This document shows, piece after piece, positions 41,403-50,133 of a DNA stretch of 64,000 nt (positions are counted from its first letter, which is position 1; each line of letters begins with the position of its first letter). Source of the DNA: Parablautia muri. Lineage in GTDB: Bacteria > Bacillota > Clostridia > Lachnospirales > Lachnospiraceae. The notes beneath the pieces are model-generated. The model searched no databases. It had not been told where the DNA came from and saw only the letters and a list, made by a program, of their open reading frames with translations. The translations under genes and the position numbers were made by a program. Location: positions 1 through 64,000 of the forward strand of contig NZ_QZDT01000020.1 in the NCBI RefSeq assembly GCF_009917485.1. Reading direction: 5' to 3'.

Positions 41403-41672
41403 TTACCTTATATACCGACTAAAATCGGACCACAAATCCACCATAAAGCCAGACAACTCCGTCAGCATCCAGTTCCCCAGTAAAATAAGGGCGAGGAAAA
41501 TGGAAATCACCTTAGGCACGAAGGTCAGTGTCTGCTCCTGAATGGAGGTAACCGTCTGAAAAATACTGATAACCAAACCTACAGCCAGTGACACCAAAAG
41601 AACCGGCGCCGCTACCTTTATAACCAAAAACAATGCCGAACTGGCAATCGCCGTAACCTCATCAACTGTCAT
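41403..41672 (-). CDS. fliQ: Flagellar export gate protein FliQ
   Basis: A short 89-residue protein with two membrane segments, EVTAIASSALFLVIKVAAPVLLVSLAVGLVISIFQ and the ending IFLALILLGNWMLTEL, matching the standard FliQ length and TSIQEQTLTFVPK loop. Six bases separate it from fliR. Confidence 0.96.
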   Translation of the reverse strand: MTVDEVTAIASSALFLVIKVAAPVLLVSLAVGLVISIFQTVTSIQEQTLTFVPKVISIFLALILLGNWMLTELSGFMVDLWSDFSRYIR

Positions 41673-41687
41673 TTACCATCATCTCCG

Positions 41688-42554
41688 TCAATAAAAAGTT
41701 TCAACAAGATTTACGATAATCAAATTCCATCCGTCCGCAAGCACAAACAACAAAATTTTAAACGGCATAGAAATTGTCGTTGGCGGCAGCATCATCATAC
41801 CCATACTCATAAGAGTGGATGCCACAACCATATCAATTACAATAAATGGAATGTAAATAATAAATCCTAAAATAAATGCCTCTCTGAGTTCTCCAATGAT
41901 AAAACTTGGAACAAGCACAGAAAATGGAATACTATCTAACTCTCCATCCCACTCCTGACCGGAAATTTCCAAAAAAACCCTTACATCCTGTGTCTGGGTC
42001 TGGGTGTACATAAAATCCCGAAGTGGCTGCGCTCCTGCCGTAAAAAATTCCTCTTGGGTAATCTCTCCGGCTTCAAAGGGAACCACTGCTTCTTCATAAA
42101 TCCTAGTTAACGTGGGCTGCATAATAAAGTACGTCAAAAACAAAGCAATTCCAAGCAACACCTGATTAGGCGGTGCTGTCTGCGTATTAAGGGCTGCTCT
42201 GGTAAAATGCAGGACAATGATGGTCCTGGTAAAAGAGGTAAGCGTGATCAATAACAACGGTGCTAAAGCTATCATCGTAAGCGTGAGTAAAATCCGGAGA
42301 TTTGCATTGACCTCGCCATTGCCGTTGTTTACCGTAACCGTCAAATTGTTCGCAATGTTTAATTCCGATAAATCTTCCCTTGAATCAGCACTCCCGGGCT
42401 CATCTATATTAGTCCTTTCCTCCTGTGAGCCTATAAGATCAGAATCAGCAGCCGTGGCCTTAACAGACAGAGTGGGAATAATACACAATATGCCTACCGT
42501 CATCAGCAGGCATACTATCTTCATTACTATTTTTGCAGCGAAACTACTTTTCAT
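41688..42554 (-). CDS. fliP: Flagellar export gate protein FliP
   Basis: FliP forms the ring of the export channel. The start at 42554 (MKSSFAAKIVMKIVCLLM) has GGGAG 6 bases upstream; a TTG seven codons earlier is less likely. The N-terminal hydrophobic part is a signal peptide, as in other FliP proteins. Four membrane helices and the motifs FTRTIIVLHFTRAALNTQTAPPNQVLLGIALFLT and FIIGELREAFILGFIIYIPF identify it. 288 residues. Confidence 0.96.
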   Translation of the reverse strand: MKSSFAAKIVMKIVCLLMTVGILCIIPTLSVKATAADSDLIGSQEERTNIDEPGSADSREDLSELNIANNLTVTVNNGNGEVNANLRILLTLTMIALAPLLLITLTSFTRTIIVLHFTRAALNTQTAPPNQVLLGIALFLTYFIMQPTLTRIYEEAVVPFEAGEITQEEFFTAGAQPLRDFMYTQTQTQDVRVFLEISGQEWDGELDSIPFSVLVPSFIIGELREAFILGFIIYIPFIVIDMVVASTLMSMGMMMLPPTTISMPFKILLFVLADGWNLIIVNLVETFY

Positions 42555-42583
42555 ACCAATCTCCCGTGCTGCCAATTATTTGC

Positions 42584-42952
42584 TTATCCTTTATCCTTTT
42601 CTTTCAACATCTTGACCTTATCTAAAATACTGGCAAAATCTGCTATTTGTCCTTCCGTATTCTTTTGAAGATCAAGTTGAGATTCTGAAAGTTCCGAAAG
42701 CATGTGTACCTCATCCTTCCCAACAGCAATTACAAGATATTTGGTTCCTGCCCTTACAATTTGAATATACTTGTTGGGGGTAATTCGGCAGGTTTCAATT
42801 ATTTCCAGATTTCCGCATCCTGCCTTTCCTTTCTGGTAACCAGCTATCCACCTGGTAACCAGATAGGTAATGGCAAGTACGAATACAAAAAGAATAAGCA
42901 CTGTCATAAACTGGACATAACTGTCCGCTCTTGAAACAGCCGTCAGCAACAT
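42584..42952 (-). CDS. fliO: Flagellar biosynthesis protein FliO
   Basis: FliO helps assemble FliP. One membrane segment (about residues 15-35, FMTVLILFVFVLAITYLVTRW) is followed by a small cytosolic domain with the typical NLEIIETCRITPNKYIQIVRAGTKYLVIAVGKDEVHML. About 122 residues. The ATG at 42952 lies one base after the cheY stop; a TTG three codons earlier is possible. The gene precedes fliP by 29 bases. Confidence 0.9.
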   Translation of the reverse strand: MLLTAVSRADSYVQFMTVLILFVFVLAITYLVTRWIAGYQKGKAGCGNLEIIETCRITPNKYIQIVRAGTKYLVIAVGKDEVHMLSELSESQLDLQKNTEGQIADFASILDKVKMLKEKDKG

Positions 42953-42953
42953 A

Positions 42954-43316
42954 TTAGCCAACTACCTTCTGTACCGCTTCCAAAACGCGAGCAGGCTGGA
43001 ACGGCTTTACGATAAAATCCTTCGCGCCTGAATGAATTGCATCAATAACCATGGCCTGCTGACCCATTGCCGAACACATAATAACCTTTGCAGTCGGATC
43101 CGCACCCATAATCATCTTAAGGGCGGCAATACCGTCAACTTCCGGCATAGTGATATCCATAAGCACCAAGTCAGGCTTTAACTCGTTAAACTTTTCAAAA
43201 GCCTTTGCGCCATTTTCTGCTTCTCCTACCACGTTATAGCCATTCTTTGTGAGAATGTCCTTGATCATCATTCGCATAAACGCAGCATCATCAACAATCA
43301 AAATATTTTTTGCCAT
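42954..43316 (-). CDS. cheY: Chemotaxis response regulator CheY
   Basis: A single receiver domain of 120 residues. Acidic pocket Asp 9-Asp 10, acceptor Asp 54 in LVLMDITMP, the conserved Ser/Ala in MCSAMG and Lys in FIVKPFQ are all present. CheY-P binds FliM and FliY to control the motor; CheA in this operon phosphorylates it and CheC and FliY dephosphorylate it. AGGAG precedes the ATG. Gene order fliM-fliY-cheY-fliO is as in B. subtilis. Confidence 0.97.
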   Translation of the reverse strand: MAKNILIVDDAAFMRMMIKDILTKNGYNVVGEAENGAKAFEKFNELKPDLVLMDITMPEVDGIAALKMIMGADPTAKVIMCSAMGQQAMVIDAIHSGAKDFIVKPFQPARVLEAVQKVVG

Positions 43317-43333
43317 TTCTTTTCTCCTACCTT

Positions 43334-44539
43334 TTAATTAATTATTTCGGTTACACGGATGCCAAAACTTTCTTCAATCACCACAACCTCGCCTTTAGCT
43401 ACAAACTTACCATTTACAAGTACGTCTATCGGTTCACCGGCTATTCTGTCAAGTTCAATGATTGTTCCCGGTGCGAAGTCCAATATTTCCGATATGGATT
43501 TTTTAGCCCTGCCAAGCTCCACTGTTACATCAAGCGGCACATCCTTGATTAATCCTATGTTTTCCTGCGCCGGCATGACACCCATATTGTTATTAAAATT
43601 CTGAAATTGTGCAGTCTGCACATTCGCTCCCTGCATATTCATTTGGGGATATCCCATATTCATTCCCATCATTGGTGCTCCTCCCATCGGCATTCCTGTT
43701 CCCATCTGAGTATTTCCCAGATTAGCTTGGCCTGCGTTTAACTGGGGGCTTGATTCATTTGCAGCAGACAGCATTTGAGACGCCGGCTGTGATGCAGTAG
43801 AAGCTCCTGGCTGATCCGGTGTGTTTGACACAGCAAAAGTATCATACAAACTCTTCGCAAAGTCAATAGGATATAATTGCATAATGGAACTGTCCACCAA
43901 ATCCCCTACCTGCATTCTAAAAGAAATCTTAACAAATTTCCCTTTCAAAAACGGATCAATATCTTCCCCCGCTGCAACATCATTTAAATCTATCAAAGAA
44001 GCCTCTGGGGGGCTGATATCTATCATTTTCCCAAGCATGGTAGACATAGAAGTTGCCGCTGCACCCATCATCTGGTTCATAGCCTCTGAAATAGCGCTAA
44101 GGTGAAGCTCTCCTAACTCTCCATCCGTATTGCTTCCATCTCCGCCCATCATCAAATCTGCAATTATTTTCACATCATGCTCTTTCATAATCATGATGTT
44201 AGAGCCATTCAGACCTGTCGTGTAGCGAATTTGAATAAAAACGCAGGGGCGTTCATAATCCGCCACCACTGAAGCCCAATCCGCTACCATAACCCGAGGC
44301 GTTGTGATGTCCACCTTCGTATTTACCAGGGAAAACAAAGTCGTTGCCGAAGATCCTAAACTAATATTGGCAATTTCCCCAATGGCATCTTTCTCCACAT
44401 CGGTTAGCAGACCTTCCATATCCGCATCTGCCACCGGCACCGCATCCTCTTTCGGTTTATCTCCTTCTGCATTTTCGGATAAATCCATACCTGAAAGAAG
44501 CGCCTGTATCTCATCTTGTGACAATGCTCCTCCGTCCAT
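43334..44539 (-). CDS. fliY: Motor switch phosphatase FliY
   Basis: FliY is a fusion of a CheC-like CheY-P phosphatase and a FliN-type switch domain. The N-terminus LSQDEIQALLSG binds CheY-P. Phosphatase motifs: KDAIGEIANISLGSSATTL (near 50) and LHLSAISEAMNQMMGAAATSMS (near 150). The C-terminal SpoA domain runs from about 320 to 401 (LDVTVELGRAKKSISEILDFAPGTIIELD). The linker between them is unusual: about residues 276-306 are rich in Met, Gly, Pro and Asn. 401 residues. It follows fliM by three bases. Confidence 0.95.
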   Translation of the reverse strand: MDGGALSQDEIQALLSGMDLSENAEGDKPKEDAVPVADADMEGLLTDVEKDAIGEIANISLGSSATTLFSLVNTKVDITTPRVMVADWASVVADYERPCVFIQIRYTTGLNGSNIMIMKEHDVKIIADLMMGGDGSNTDGELGELHLSAISEAMNQMMGAAATSMSTMLGKMIDISPPEASLIDLNDVAAGEDIDPFLKGKFVKISFRMQVGDLVDSSIMQLYPIDFAKSLYDTFAVSNTPDQPGASTASQPASQMLSAANESSPQLNAGQANLGNTQMGTGMPMGGAPMMGMNMGYPQMNMQGANVQTAQFQNFNNNMGVMPAQENIGLIKDVPLDVTVELGRAKKSISEILDFAPGTIIELDRIAGEPIDVLVNGKFVAKGEVVVIEESFGIRVTEIIN

Positions 44540-44542
44540 ACA

Positions 44543-45523
44543 TTATTCCTCCTCTCTGATCACCGTTGTCACCTGAACTGCATAGCTATCCTTGCTGGAG
44601 CCCGGAAGTGCGGTAAATTTTTTGATATTCCCCACATAAACCTTCATCTCTGAGTCCACTTTCGTATCCAATCTTATGATATCCCCAATCTGCAAACTCA
44701 GAAAATCACTTACAGATACCTGACTTTTACCCAGCACTGCTCTCACAGGTACATCAATTCTCTTAATAAGTGATTCAAGCTGCTGTTCGTAATTCGTTTT
44801 ATCATCCTTCTGCATAGTTGAATACCAATATTTCGTATTCAGTTTATCCATCACATCTTCCAAAGTAAAGTAAGGAAGACAGACATTCATATATCCTTCC
44901 ACATCCCCTATCTTAATGTTAAAGGAAACAATAGCAACCATATCACTTGGAGCAATCACCTGCGCAAACTGAGCATTGGTCTCAATCCTCTCTAACACCG
45001 GATTGACCTCAACCACATTTTTCCATGGTTCCCGCATATGCTGTATACAGATTGACATCAGTCTATCCAAAATAGAAAGTTCAATCTCTGAATATTCTCT
45101 GCTTTTCTCAAGAGGCAGTCCCTGACCTCCCAGCATCCGGTCAATCATAGCGAATCCTAAATTAGTAGACAGCTCAATCATAATATTACCATTTAAAGGC
45201 TGAAAATCCACTATACAAAGTATCACAGGATTAGAAAGCGCATTTGAAAATTCCGAAAAAGTAAAAGTTTCAGAACTTGATACCGATACCTGAATACTTT
45301 TCCTTAGATAAACCGGAAGATTCGTAGAAAGTAGCCTGCCATAATGTTCATAAATAATTTCAAGTGTCCGTAGATGCTCCTTGGAAAATTTTGCAGGCCT
45401 CTTAAAATCATAGCTTTTTACTTGTACATCTGACTTATCCGGCATCTGCCCAACATCCAGCTCACCATTATTCATAGCGGCCAGAAGACTGTCTATCTCG
45501 CTTTGAGATAATATATCACCCAC
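44543..45523 (-). CDS. fliM: Flagellar motor switch protein FliM
   Basis: FliM links FliG to FliY/FliN in the C-ring. The N-terminal CheY-P-binding peptide LSQSEIDSLLAAM, the central CheC-like domain without phosphatase residues, and the C-terminal SpoA domain (VPVRAVLGKSQVSVSDFLSLQIGDIIRLDTKV) are evident. The GTG at 45523 is preferred, because AAGGAGG at 45533-45539 gives correct spacing and it fits the family's usual start; a GTG three codons earlier lies too near that site. 326 residues. Confidence 0.96.
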   Translation of the reverse strand: MGDILSQSEIDSLLAAMNNGELDVGQMPDKSDVQVKSYDFKRPAKFSKEHLRTLEIIYEHYGRLLSTNLPVYLRKSIQVSVSSSETFTFSEFSNALSNPVILCIVDFQPLNGNIMIELSTNLGFAMIDRMLGGQGLPLEKSREYSEIELSILDRLMSICIQHMREPWKNVVEVNPVLERIETNAQFAQVIAPSDMVAIVSFNIKIGDVEGYMNVCLPYFTLEDVMDKLNTKYWYSTMQKDDKTNYEQQLESLIKRIDVPVRAVLGKSQVSVSDFLSLQIGDIIRLDTKVDSEMKVYVGNIKKFTALPGSSKDSYAVQVTTVIREEE

Positions 45524-45573
45524 CGGCTCCACACCTCCTTTATCTCTGCCGAAAGATTCTGTTCACGCGGCAT

Positions 45574-46092
45574 TTACTGATAAAGTGCGACCAGCGTTAC
45601 ATCAAAAATAAAATCTGATCCAAAAAGTTCCTGAACCCTTGCTAATATATCCGTTTTTAACAGTTCGGAGTTTGCCTTTGCTTCATCCATTGTGTACTGC
45701 TCAACTAATTCGAAAATCTGTCCCCGAATCAAATCTTCTCTGCCTGAAAGATCGCCTTCCCCATAAGTTTTATAGTCCTCATGTTTGCTATTCATAGACA
45801 AGGTAACAGTGATCACACCATAATGATCTTTGTCATCCCCTTCCGCCCTTTTCATGGGAATCTGCAAATCTGAAATCGTGTAAGTCACAGTATCTTCCAA
45901 TGGTACCGCAGGCCCGGCTCCCCCACCTGCATAACCGCTGCTGATATCAATATTGATTGCCGAAGCAACATCACTTACCAGCTCTGCCGTCTTTCTGTTG
46001 GTACCGGTTACACTGAACATCATAATTGCAGTAAGAATTATGTTTACAATCAACAACACTAATATCAAAATCGAAATCAAATTTCTTTTCAT
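45574..46092 (-). CDS. fliL: Flagellar basal-body protein FliL
   Basis: FliL surrounds the stator and supports torque. One N-terminal membrane segment (LISILILVLLIVNIILTAIMMFSV) and an outer domain with the stomatin-like fold; YTISDLQIPM and the C-terminal MDEAKANSELLKTDILARVQELFGSDFIFDV match the family. 172 residues. It lies between motB and fliM. Confidence 0.88.
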   Translation of the reverse strand: MKRNLISILILVLLIVNIILTAIMMFSVTGTNRKTAELVSDVASAINIDISSGYAGGGAGPAVPLEDTVTYTISDLQIPMKRAEGDDKDHYGVITVTLSMNSKHEDYKTYGEGDLSGREDLIRGQIFELVEQYTMDEAKANSELLKTDILARVQELFGSDFIFDVTLVALYQ

Positions 46093-46113
46093 AATAAATA
46101 CAGCCTTTCTCCA

Positions 46114-46920
46114 TCAATATGAACTTAATGCATTATATATTTTTATTTCAACCCGTCTGTTTTTTGATCTGCCTTCATCTGAAGAATTATCAGCAATTGG
46201 AATATACTCCCCTCTGCCTGAATGCTTAATCTTACTCATATCCAAGGTAGTATTTTCTTCCAGATAATAGAAAACCGACAAAGCCCTGCCGCTGCTCAAT
46301 TCATCATTATTTGCATATTTTGCACCTGACATCGGTACATTATCCGTATGTCCTTCTATTTCTATGATTCCTTCACTGAACCTCTGTAGAATAATGCCAA
46401 GCTGTTCCATGAGCGGCAGTGCCTCCTGCTTAATCTCTACGCTGCCCGAATCAAACAAAAGGGCTCCGTTTAATGTAAGCTGCACATATTGGGAAGTAAA
46501 CTCAATATCCACTTCTTTATCCAAATTTTTTTCTTCTAGAGCTTCCTCTACCTTCTCCGCCAGCTGTTCCGATTCTTTAATCTTCGCTTCCTCCATAACT
46601 TCCACGGCAGTTTTCAGATCTTCTGGTATCGCATCTCCTTCCGCATCCCTGCCCGTGCTGTTTATGTAATTGTCCAGCTCATTTAATTGGCTGACCCCAT
46701 TGCTGATTAAAATTCCATCGCCAATCGCGGAAGCTCCCGCAGTAAAAATACTGAACGTCTGGTTAAAAGAGGCTGCCAGCTGTTCAAACTTCTGTGCATC
46801 CATGGTTGACATAGAAAAGAGCATGACAAAAAAACAAAGAAGCAAATTCATGAGGTCGGCAAAGGTCGACTGCCAGGCCGGAGCGCCTTTCGGTGGTTCA
46901 TCCGGTTTTCTCTTAGCCAT
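46114..46920 (-). CDS. motB: Flagellar stator protein MotB
   Basis: MotB anchors the stator to peptidoglycan. One membrane segment near the N-terminus with the proton-binding Asp in QSTFADLMNLLLCFFVMLFSM, a plug and linker region, and a C-terminal OmpA-like domain (IEIEGHTDNVPMSGAKYANNDELSSGRALSV). The start at 46920 (MAKRKPDEPPKG) has GGAGG at 8 bases and overlaps the end of motA by eight bases, so the pair is coupled. 268 residues. Confidence 0.96.
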   Translation of the reverse strand: MAKRKPDEPPKGAPAWQSTFADLMNLLLCFFVMLFSMSTMDAQKFEQLAASFNQTFSIFTAGASAIGDGILISNGVSQLNELDNYINSTGRDAEGDAIPEDLKTAVEVMEEAKIKESEQLAEKVEEALEEKNLDKEVDIEFTSQYVQLTLNGALLFDSGSVEIKQEALPLMEQLGIILQRFSEGIIEIEGHTDNVPMSGAKYANNDELSSGRALSVFYYLEENTTLDMSKIKHSGRGEYIPIADNSSDEGRSKNRRVEIKIYNALSSY

Positions 46921-47701
46921 TCTCATCACCTCCGTCACCCAGCATCCGGTCGCTTGGTGCCATGAATGACTTCAGTTTTTCTTCTATTACTCTGGGATTC
47001 TCACCAGCCTGAATAGAAAGAAGACCTTCAATCATAATTTCTTTGAGCATTATCTCACTGGCATTATTCGATTTTAACTTACCCGCAACCGGCGAGCATA
47101 TCCAGTTAGCCAACAGGGAACCATACAATGTTGTAATAAGTGCTACCGCCATAGAAGGTCCGATTGTAGAAGGGTTATCCATCTCGTAAAGCATGTTGAC
47201 CAGACCAACCAAGGTACCAATCATACCCCAGGCAGGGCCCATAGCTCCCAGATCCTCCCAAAACGTAATCTTGTTCTTGTGTCTGTCTTCCGTACTAACT
47301 AACTCTGTCTCCATGATTCCACGTACCAGTTCAGGGTCTGTTCCGTCTACGATAAGCAGCACTCCCTTTTTCATGAAATCATCATCCAGATTAGATGCGG
47401 CCTCCTCCAGTGACAGGAGACCTTCTTTTCTTGCAACATTGGAAAGGTCAATGATCTTCTGTATCATCTCCTTGGTATCTATCTCAGGAGATTTAAATAC
47501 CAGGAGAAAGCTCTTAAGCCCTGCCAGATAGTCAGAAAGCGACTTGGACGCCAATACAGCAAAAAACGCACCGCCAAAAGTAATAATGGCCGATGCCACA
47601 TCCACATACCTGCCTATGTTCGCAATACCCGCCGCATTGATGATACCGAACGCACACATACCAAAACAAAGACCTAATCCTAAAATTGACGCTATATCCA
47701 C
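46913..47701 (-). CDS. motA: Flagellar stator protein MotA
   Basis: MotA forms the ion-driven ring that turns the rotor. Four membrane segments, the cytoplasmic loop with the conserved charged residues, and the family pattern FWEDLGAMGPAWGMIGTLVGLVNML and ALITTLYGSLLANWICSPVAGKL are seen. A GTG start with GAGGA upstream. 262 residues. In B. subtilis motA and motB are outside the fla/che operon; here they are embedded between flbD and fliL. Whether ions are H+ or Na+ is not certain. Confidence 0.96.
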   Translation of the reverse strand: MDIASILGLGLCFGMCAFGIINAAGIANIGRYVDVASAIITFGGAFFAVLASKSLSDYLAGLKSFLLVFKSPEIDTKEMIQKIIDLSNVARKEGLLSLEEAASNLDDDFMKKGVLLIVDGTDPELVRGIMETELVSTEDRHKNKITFWEDLGAMGPAWGMIGTLVGLVNMLYEMDNPSTIGPSMAVALITTLYGSLLANWICSPVAGKLKSNNASEIMLKEIMIEGLLSIQAGENPRVIEEKLKSFMAPSDRMLGDGGDENG

Positions 47702-47721
47702 AATTCCTCACCCCTTTTGCA

Positions 47722-47907
47722 TTAATTTGCAAAAAAATCCTTTCTATACGATTTTACAAGATTTTTTACGTCTTGTCTACTTTCTTTTACAATTATTTTT
47801 CTGCCTGTGGTAAATGCGATTACCGTGTCCGGTGTTTCCTCCACAAGCTCTATTAAATCGGGATTGATTAACACTTTGATCCCATTTATTTTGGTCACCT
47901 CTATCAT
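47722..47907 (-). CDS. flbD: Flagellar FlbD family protein
   Basis: A 61-residue protein of the FlbD family (SwrD in B. subtilis, needed for full motor torque). MIEVTKINGIKVLINPDLIELVEETPDTVIAFTTGRKIIVKE is diagnostic. It stands between the hook gene and motA; in B. subtilis swrD lies after flgE and before fliL, the same slot. AGGAGG lies upstream of the ATG at 12 bases, a longer spacing than usual. Confidence 0.93.
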   Translation of the reverse strand: MIEVTKINGIKVLINPDLIELVEETPDTVIAFTTGRKIIVKESRQDVKNLVKSYRKDFFAN

Positions 47908-47998
47908 ATCACTTTGTTCCCTCCTGCGCTACTGTAAATTTTTTTCAGTAGGGTTAATTAACAATTTCTTTACTATATTGGTAATTGTTTATTACGCC

Positions 47999-48030
47999 AA
48001 AGGGAACCGGTTTTTGGCCCGGTTCCCTTT
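47999..48030 (-). other. Stable hairpin between the hook gene and flbD
   Basis: A perfect 12-base stem AAAGGGAACCGG (47999-48010) with CCGGTTCCCTTT (48019-48030) and an 8-base loop. No U-tract follows on the minus strand, so it is more likely an mRNA stability or processing site within the operon than a terminator. It lies in the 207-base gap between flgE and flbD. Confidence 0.65.
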
Positions 48031-48114
48031 CCTTTGGCTATACATAATACATTTATATTTATATTGCCGATAATCCTTTTATATGCCAATCTATCCGTCA
48101 AACAAGCACGAAGA

Positions 48115-49557
48115 TTATCTCTTTAAGTTGGTTAGTTCTTCAAGCAGGGTATCTGAAACCGTGATGATACGGCTGTTAGCCTGGAAACCTCTCTGGGTTG
48201 TTATCATTTCGGTAAACTCAGAGGCCAAATCAACATTACTCATTTCCAGTACGCCGGACTCCATCTTACCGCCGCCTGCCGTGATGTCCTCGCCGATTCC
48301 ATCGAAATCACCCGAGTTTAAGGTGGCTGAATAAAGGTTGTCACCCTCTTTGGAGAGGCCTGAAGGGTTTGCAAAAGTTGCCGAAGCAATCTGCCCTAAG
48401 AGCTTTCTTTGACCATTGTCATAGGAAGCATAAATCTTACCGTCTCTCTGGATGGAAACACCGCTAAGCTCGCCTTCCCTGCGTCCCTCGCCTAAACCGC
48501 TCTGATCTCCGGCGTATGCGCTGATGGTTGCAACACCATTGTTGTCATAATTACTGGTTGCGGAGAAATCTATTTCGATATCTCCGAAATTAGGTATACC
48601 GGACAACCCTAATGTAACGGTGCGGTTTCCTACCGTAGTGTAATCCTTATCCGGATTGTGCGCCTCGCCAATGCTCTGGAAGGTACCTTTACCGTTTCTG
48701 TAATTTAATAATACGGCATTATCCACACCGGTAGGACCCGTAGCGCCATCGCCAAATGTAATCGCATTGCCATTCGCTGTAAGTGTAGGAGGATCCGTTG
48801 TATAGTTTCCGTCATTATCTAATTCATACATAATAGACCTTCCGGTGCTTTCGCTGATAACATCATCCAGCTTCACATAAAACTGTCCTGTATCGCCGTC
48901 AATGGCATGCACGCTCATTCTGGCCGTGTACTTATAACCCTGGTTATCGAAAAACTCCAGGTCAAGTATTCTACCGTCATCATTGTTAATATCAGGGTCA
49001 TTTTTATCAACCAGACCGCCAACTGTTGCCAGAGAGGTCGCCTCCGGCGGATAGGTCATATTTTCCTCCGTCATAATTTTAAGAGCCTGTACCCGCGCCT
49101 TTTGGATATTATTAGGATTTTCCGGATCTACTCCCCAGCCCATTACATTGTAACCGGTGCTGGTCATAGCAAGGTTTCCTTTCCCATCAATGTAGAAGGA
49201 GCCGTCTCTTGTAAAAAAGTTTTCCGAGCCGTTGCTTACCACAAAGAATGCATCTCCGCTGATCATAATATCAAATGGGTCGTTGGTATTTTGGGCCGAG
49301 CCCTGACCGGAAATGTTGGTCTTGATTGCGCTGGTCTTAGATCCAAGACCAATCTGCCTTGCGTTGGTACCTGCCACACCTGTTGTGGGGTTTGCCCCGG
49401 AAGCAGCCTGAGTGGTCTGATACATCAAATCCGCAAATGTCATAGACTGTGATTTGTACGCTGTTGTGTTGACGTTGGCAATATTATTACCGATAACGTC
49501 CATTCTTGCCTGGTGTGTCCTTAAACCGGCAACACCAGAAAATAATGATCTCATCAT
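48115..49557 (-). CDS. flgE: Flagellar hook protein FlgE
   Basis: FlgE polymerises into the hook. The N-terminal FlgBB motif (VAGLRTHQARMDVIGNNIANVNTTAYK) and C-terminal helix (LEMSNVDLASEFTEMITTQRGFQANSRIITVSDTLLEELTNLKR) flank the central D1/D2 domains. 480 residues, longer than the B. subtilis 264, as is common in Clostridia with a larger outer domain. AAGGAGG lies 10 bases before the ATG. The secreted protein has no signal peptide. Confidence 0.95.
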   Translation of the reverse strand: MMRSLFSGVAGLRTHQARMDVIGNNIANVNTTAYKSQSMTFADLMYQTTQAASGANPTTGVAGTNARQIGLGSKTSAIKTNISGQGSAQNTNDPFDIMISGDAFFVVSNGSENFFTRDGSFYIDGKGNLAMTSTGYNVMGWGVDPENPNNIQKARVQALKIMTEENMTYPPEATSLATVGGLVDKNDPDINNDDGRILDLEFFDNQGYKYTARMSVHAIDGDTGQFYVKLDDVISESTGRSIMYELDNDGNYTTDPPTLTANGNAITFGDGATGPTGVDNAVLLNYRNGKGTFQSIGEAHNPDKDYTTVGNRTVTLGLSGIPNFGDIEIDFSATSNYDNNGVATISAYAGDQSGLGEGRREGELSGVSIQRDGKIYASYDNGQRKLLGQIASATFANPSGLSKEGDNLYSATLNSGDFDGIGEDITAGGGKMESGVLEMSNVDLASEFTEMITTQRGFQANSRIITVSDTLLEELTNLKR

Positions 49558-49635
49558 AATGAAATGACCTCCTTAAATTTCATGCCGCATTGTTTCCTCC
49601 GTCATTCGGAAACTTTTAGCCTCCCTAAGGTCCGG

Positions 49636-50034
49636 CTATATGATTACGGCACCGTCAATATTCGTAAATACATTTTCCGCTGCATCCTGCTGATTCATCG
49701 CCGTCACTACCGTATTATTCGGTATATTTACAATAAAAGCAAGCTGATCAACAATCACAAGCGATTCTTTGATTCCTTTCATCTGCGCTTTCTGTGCGCC
49801 CTCCTGCAAACGTTCCATCTGGCCGCTGGTAAGTTCAATATTCCGATCCGCTAATCTTCCTGCGGCATGCTTGGAAAATCTCACCTGTCCCTGGGCCCTG
49901 GCACGGCTGTTTTCTAAAATTTCCTGAAAAGACTGACCATCCGTGGCCACCTGCGATGTCCCGCTTTTATTTTGTTTCAGGTATTGATCCTGCAATTGTT
50001 CAATAGAAAGATAGCCTTTGTTTTGAACCTGCAT
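49636..50034 (-). CDS. Flagellar operon protein (TIGR02530 type)
   Basis: A conserved small protein found between flgD and flgE in Firmicutes flagellar operons; its role is not established. The signature is RFSKHAAGRLADRNIELTSGQMERLQEGAQKAQMKGIKESLVIVDQLAFIVNIPNNTVVTAM. 132 residues. AAGGAGG precedes the ATG. The family is thought to act in hook assembly because of its position, without direct proof known to me. Confidence 0.85.
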   Translation of the reverse strand: MQVQNKGYLSIEQLQDQYLKQNKSGTSQVATDGQSFQEILENSRARAQGQVRFSKHAAGRLADRNIELTSGQMERLQEGAQKAQMKGIKESLVIVDQLAFIVNIPNNTVVTAMNQQDAAENVFTNIDGAVII

Positions 50035-50133
50035 ATTCTTTTCCTCCTTAAGCGGTTAATCCTGCATCCTGCAATTTCTGTTCCGACAGCTTTCTAATTG
50101 TGGTGTGGGTTCCGACCAATTGGCGCTTATTTT

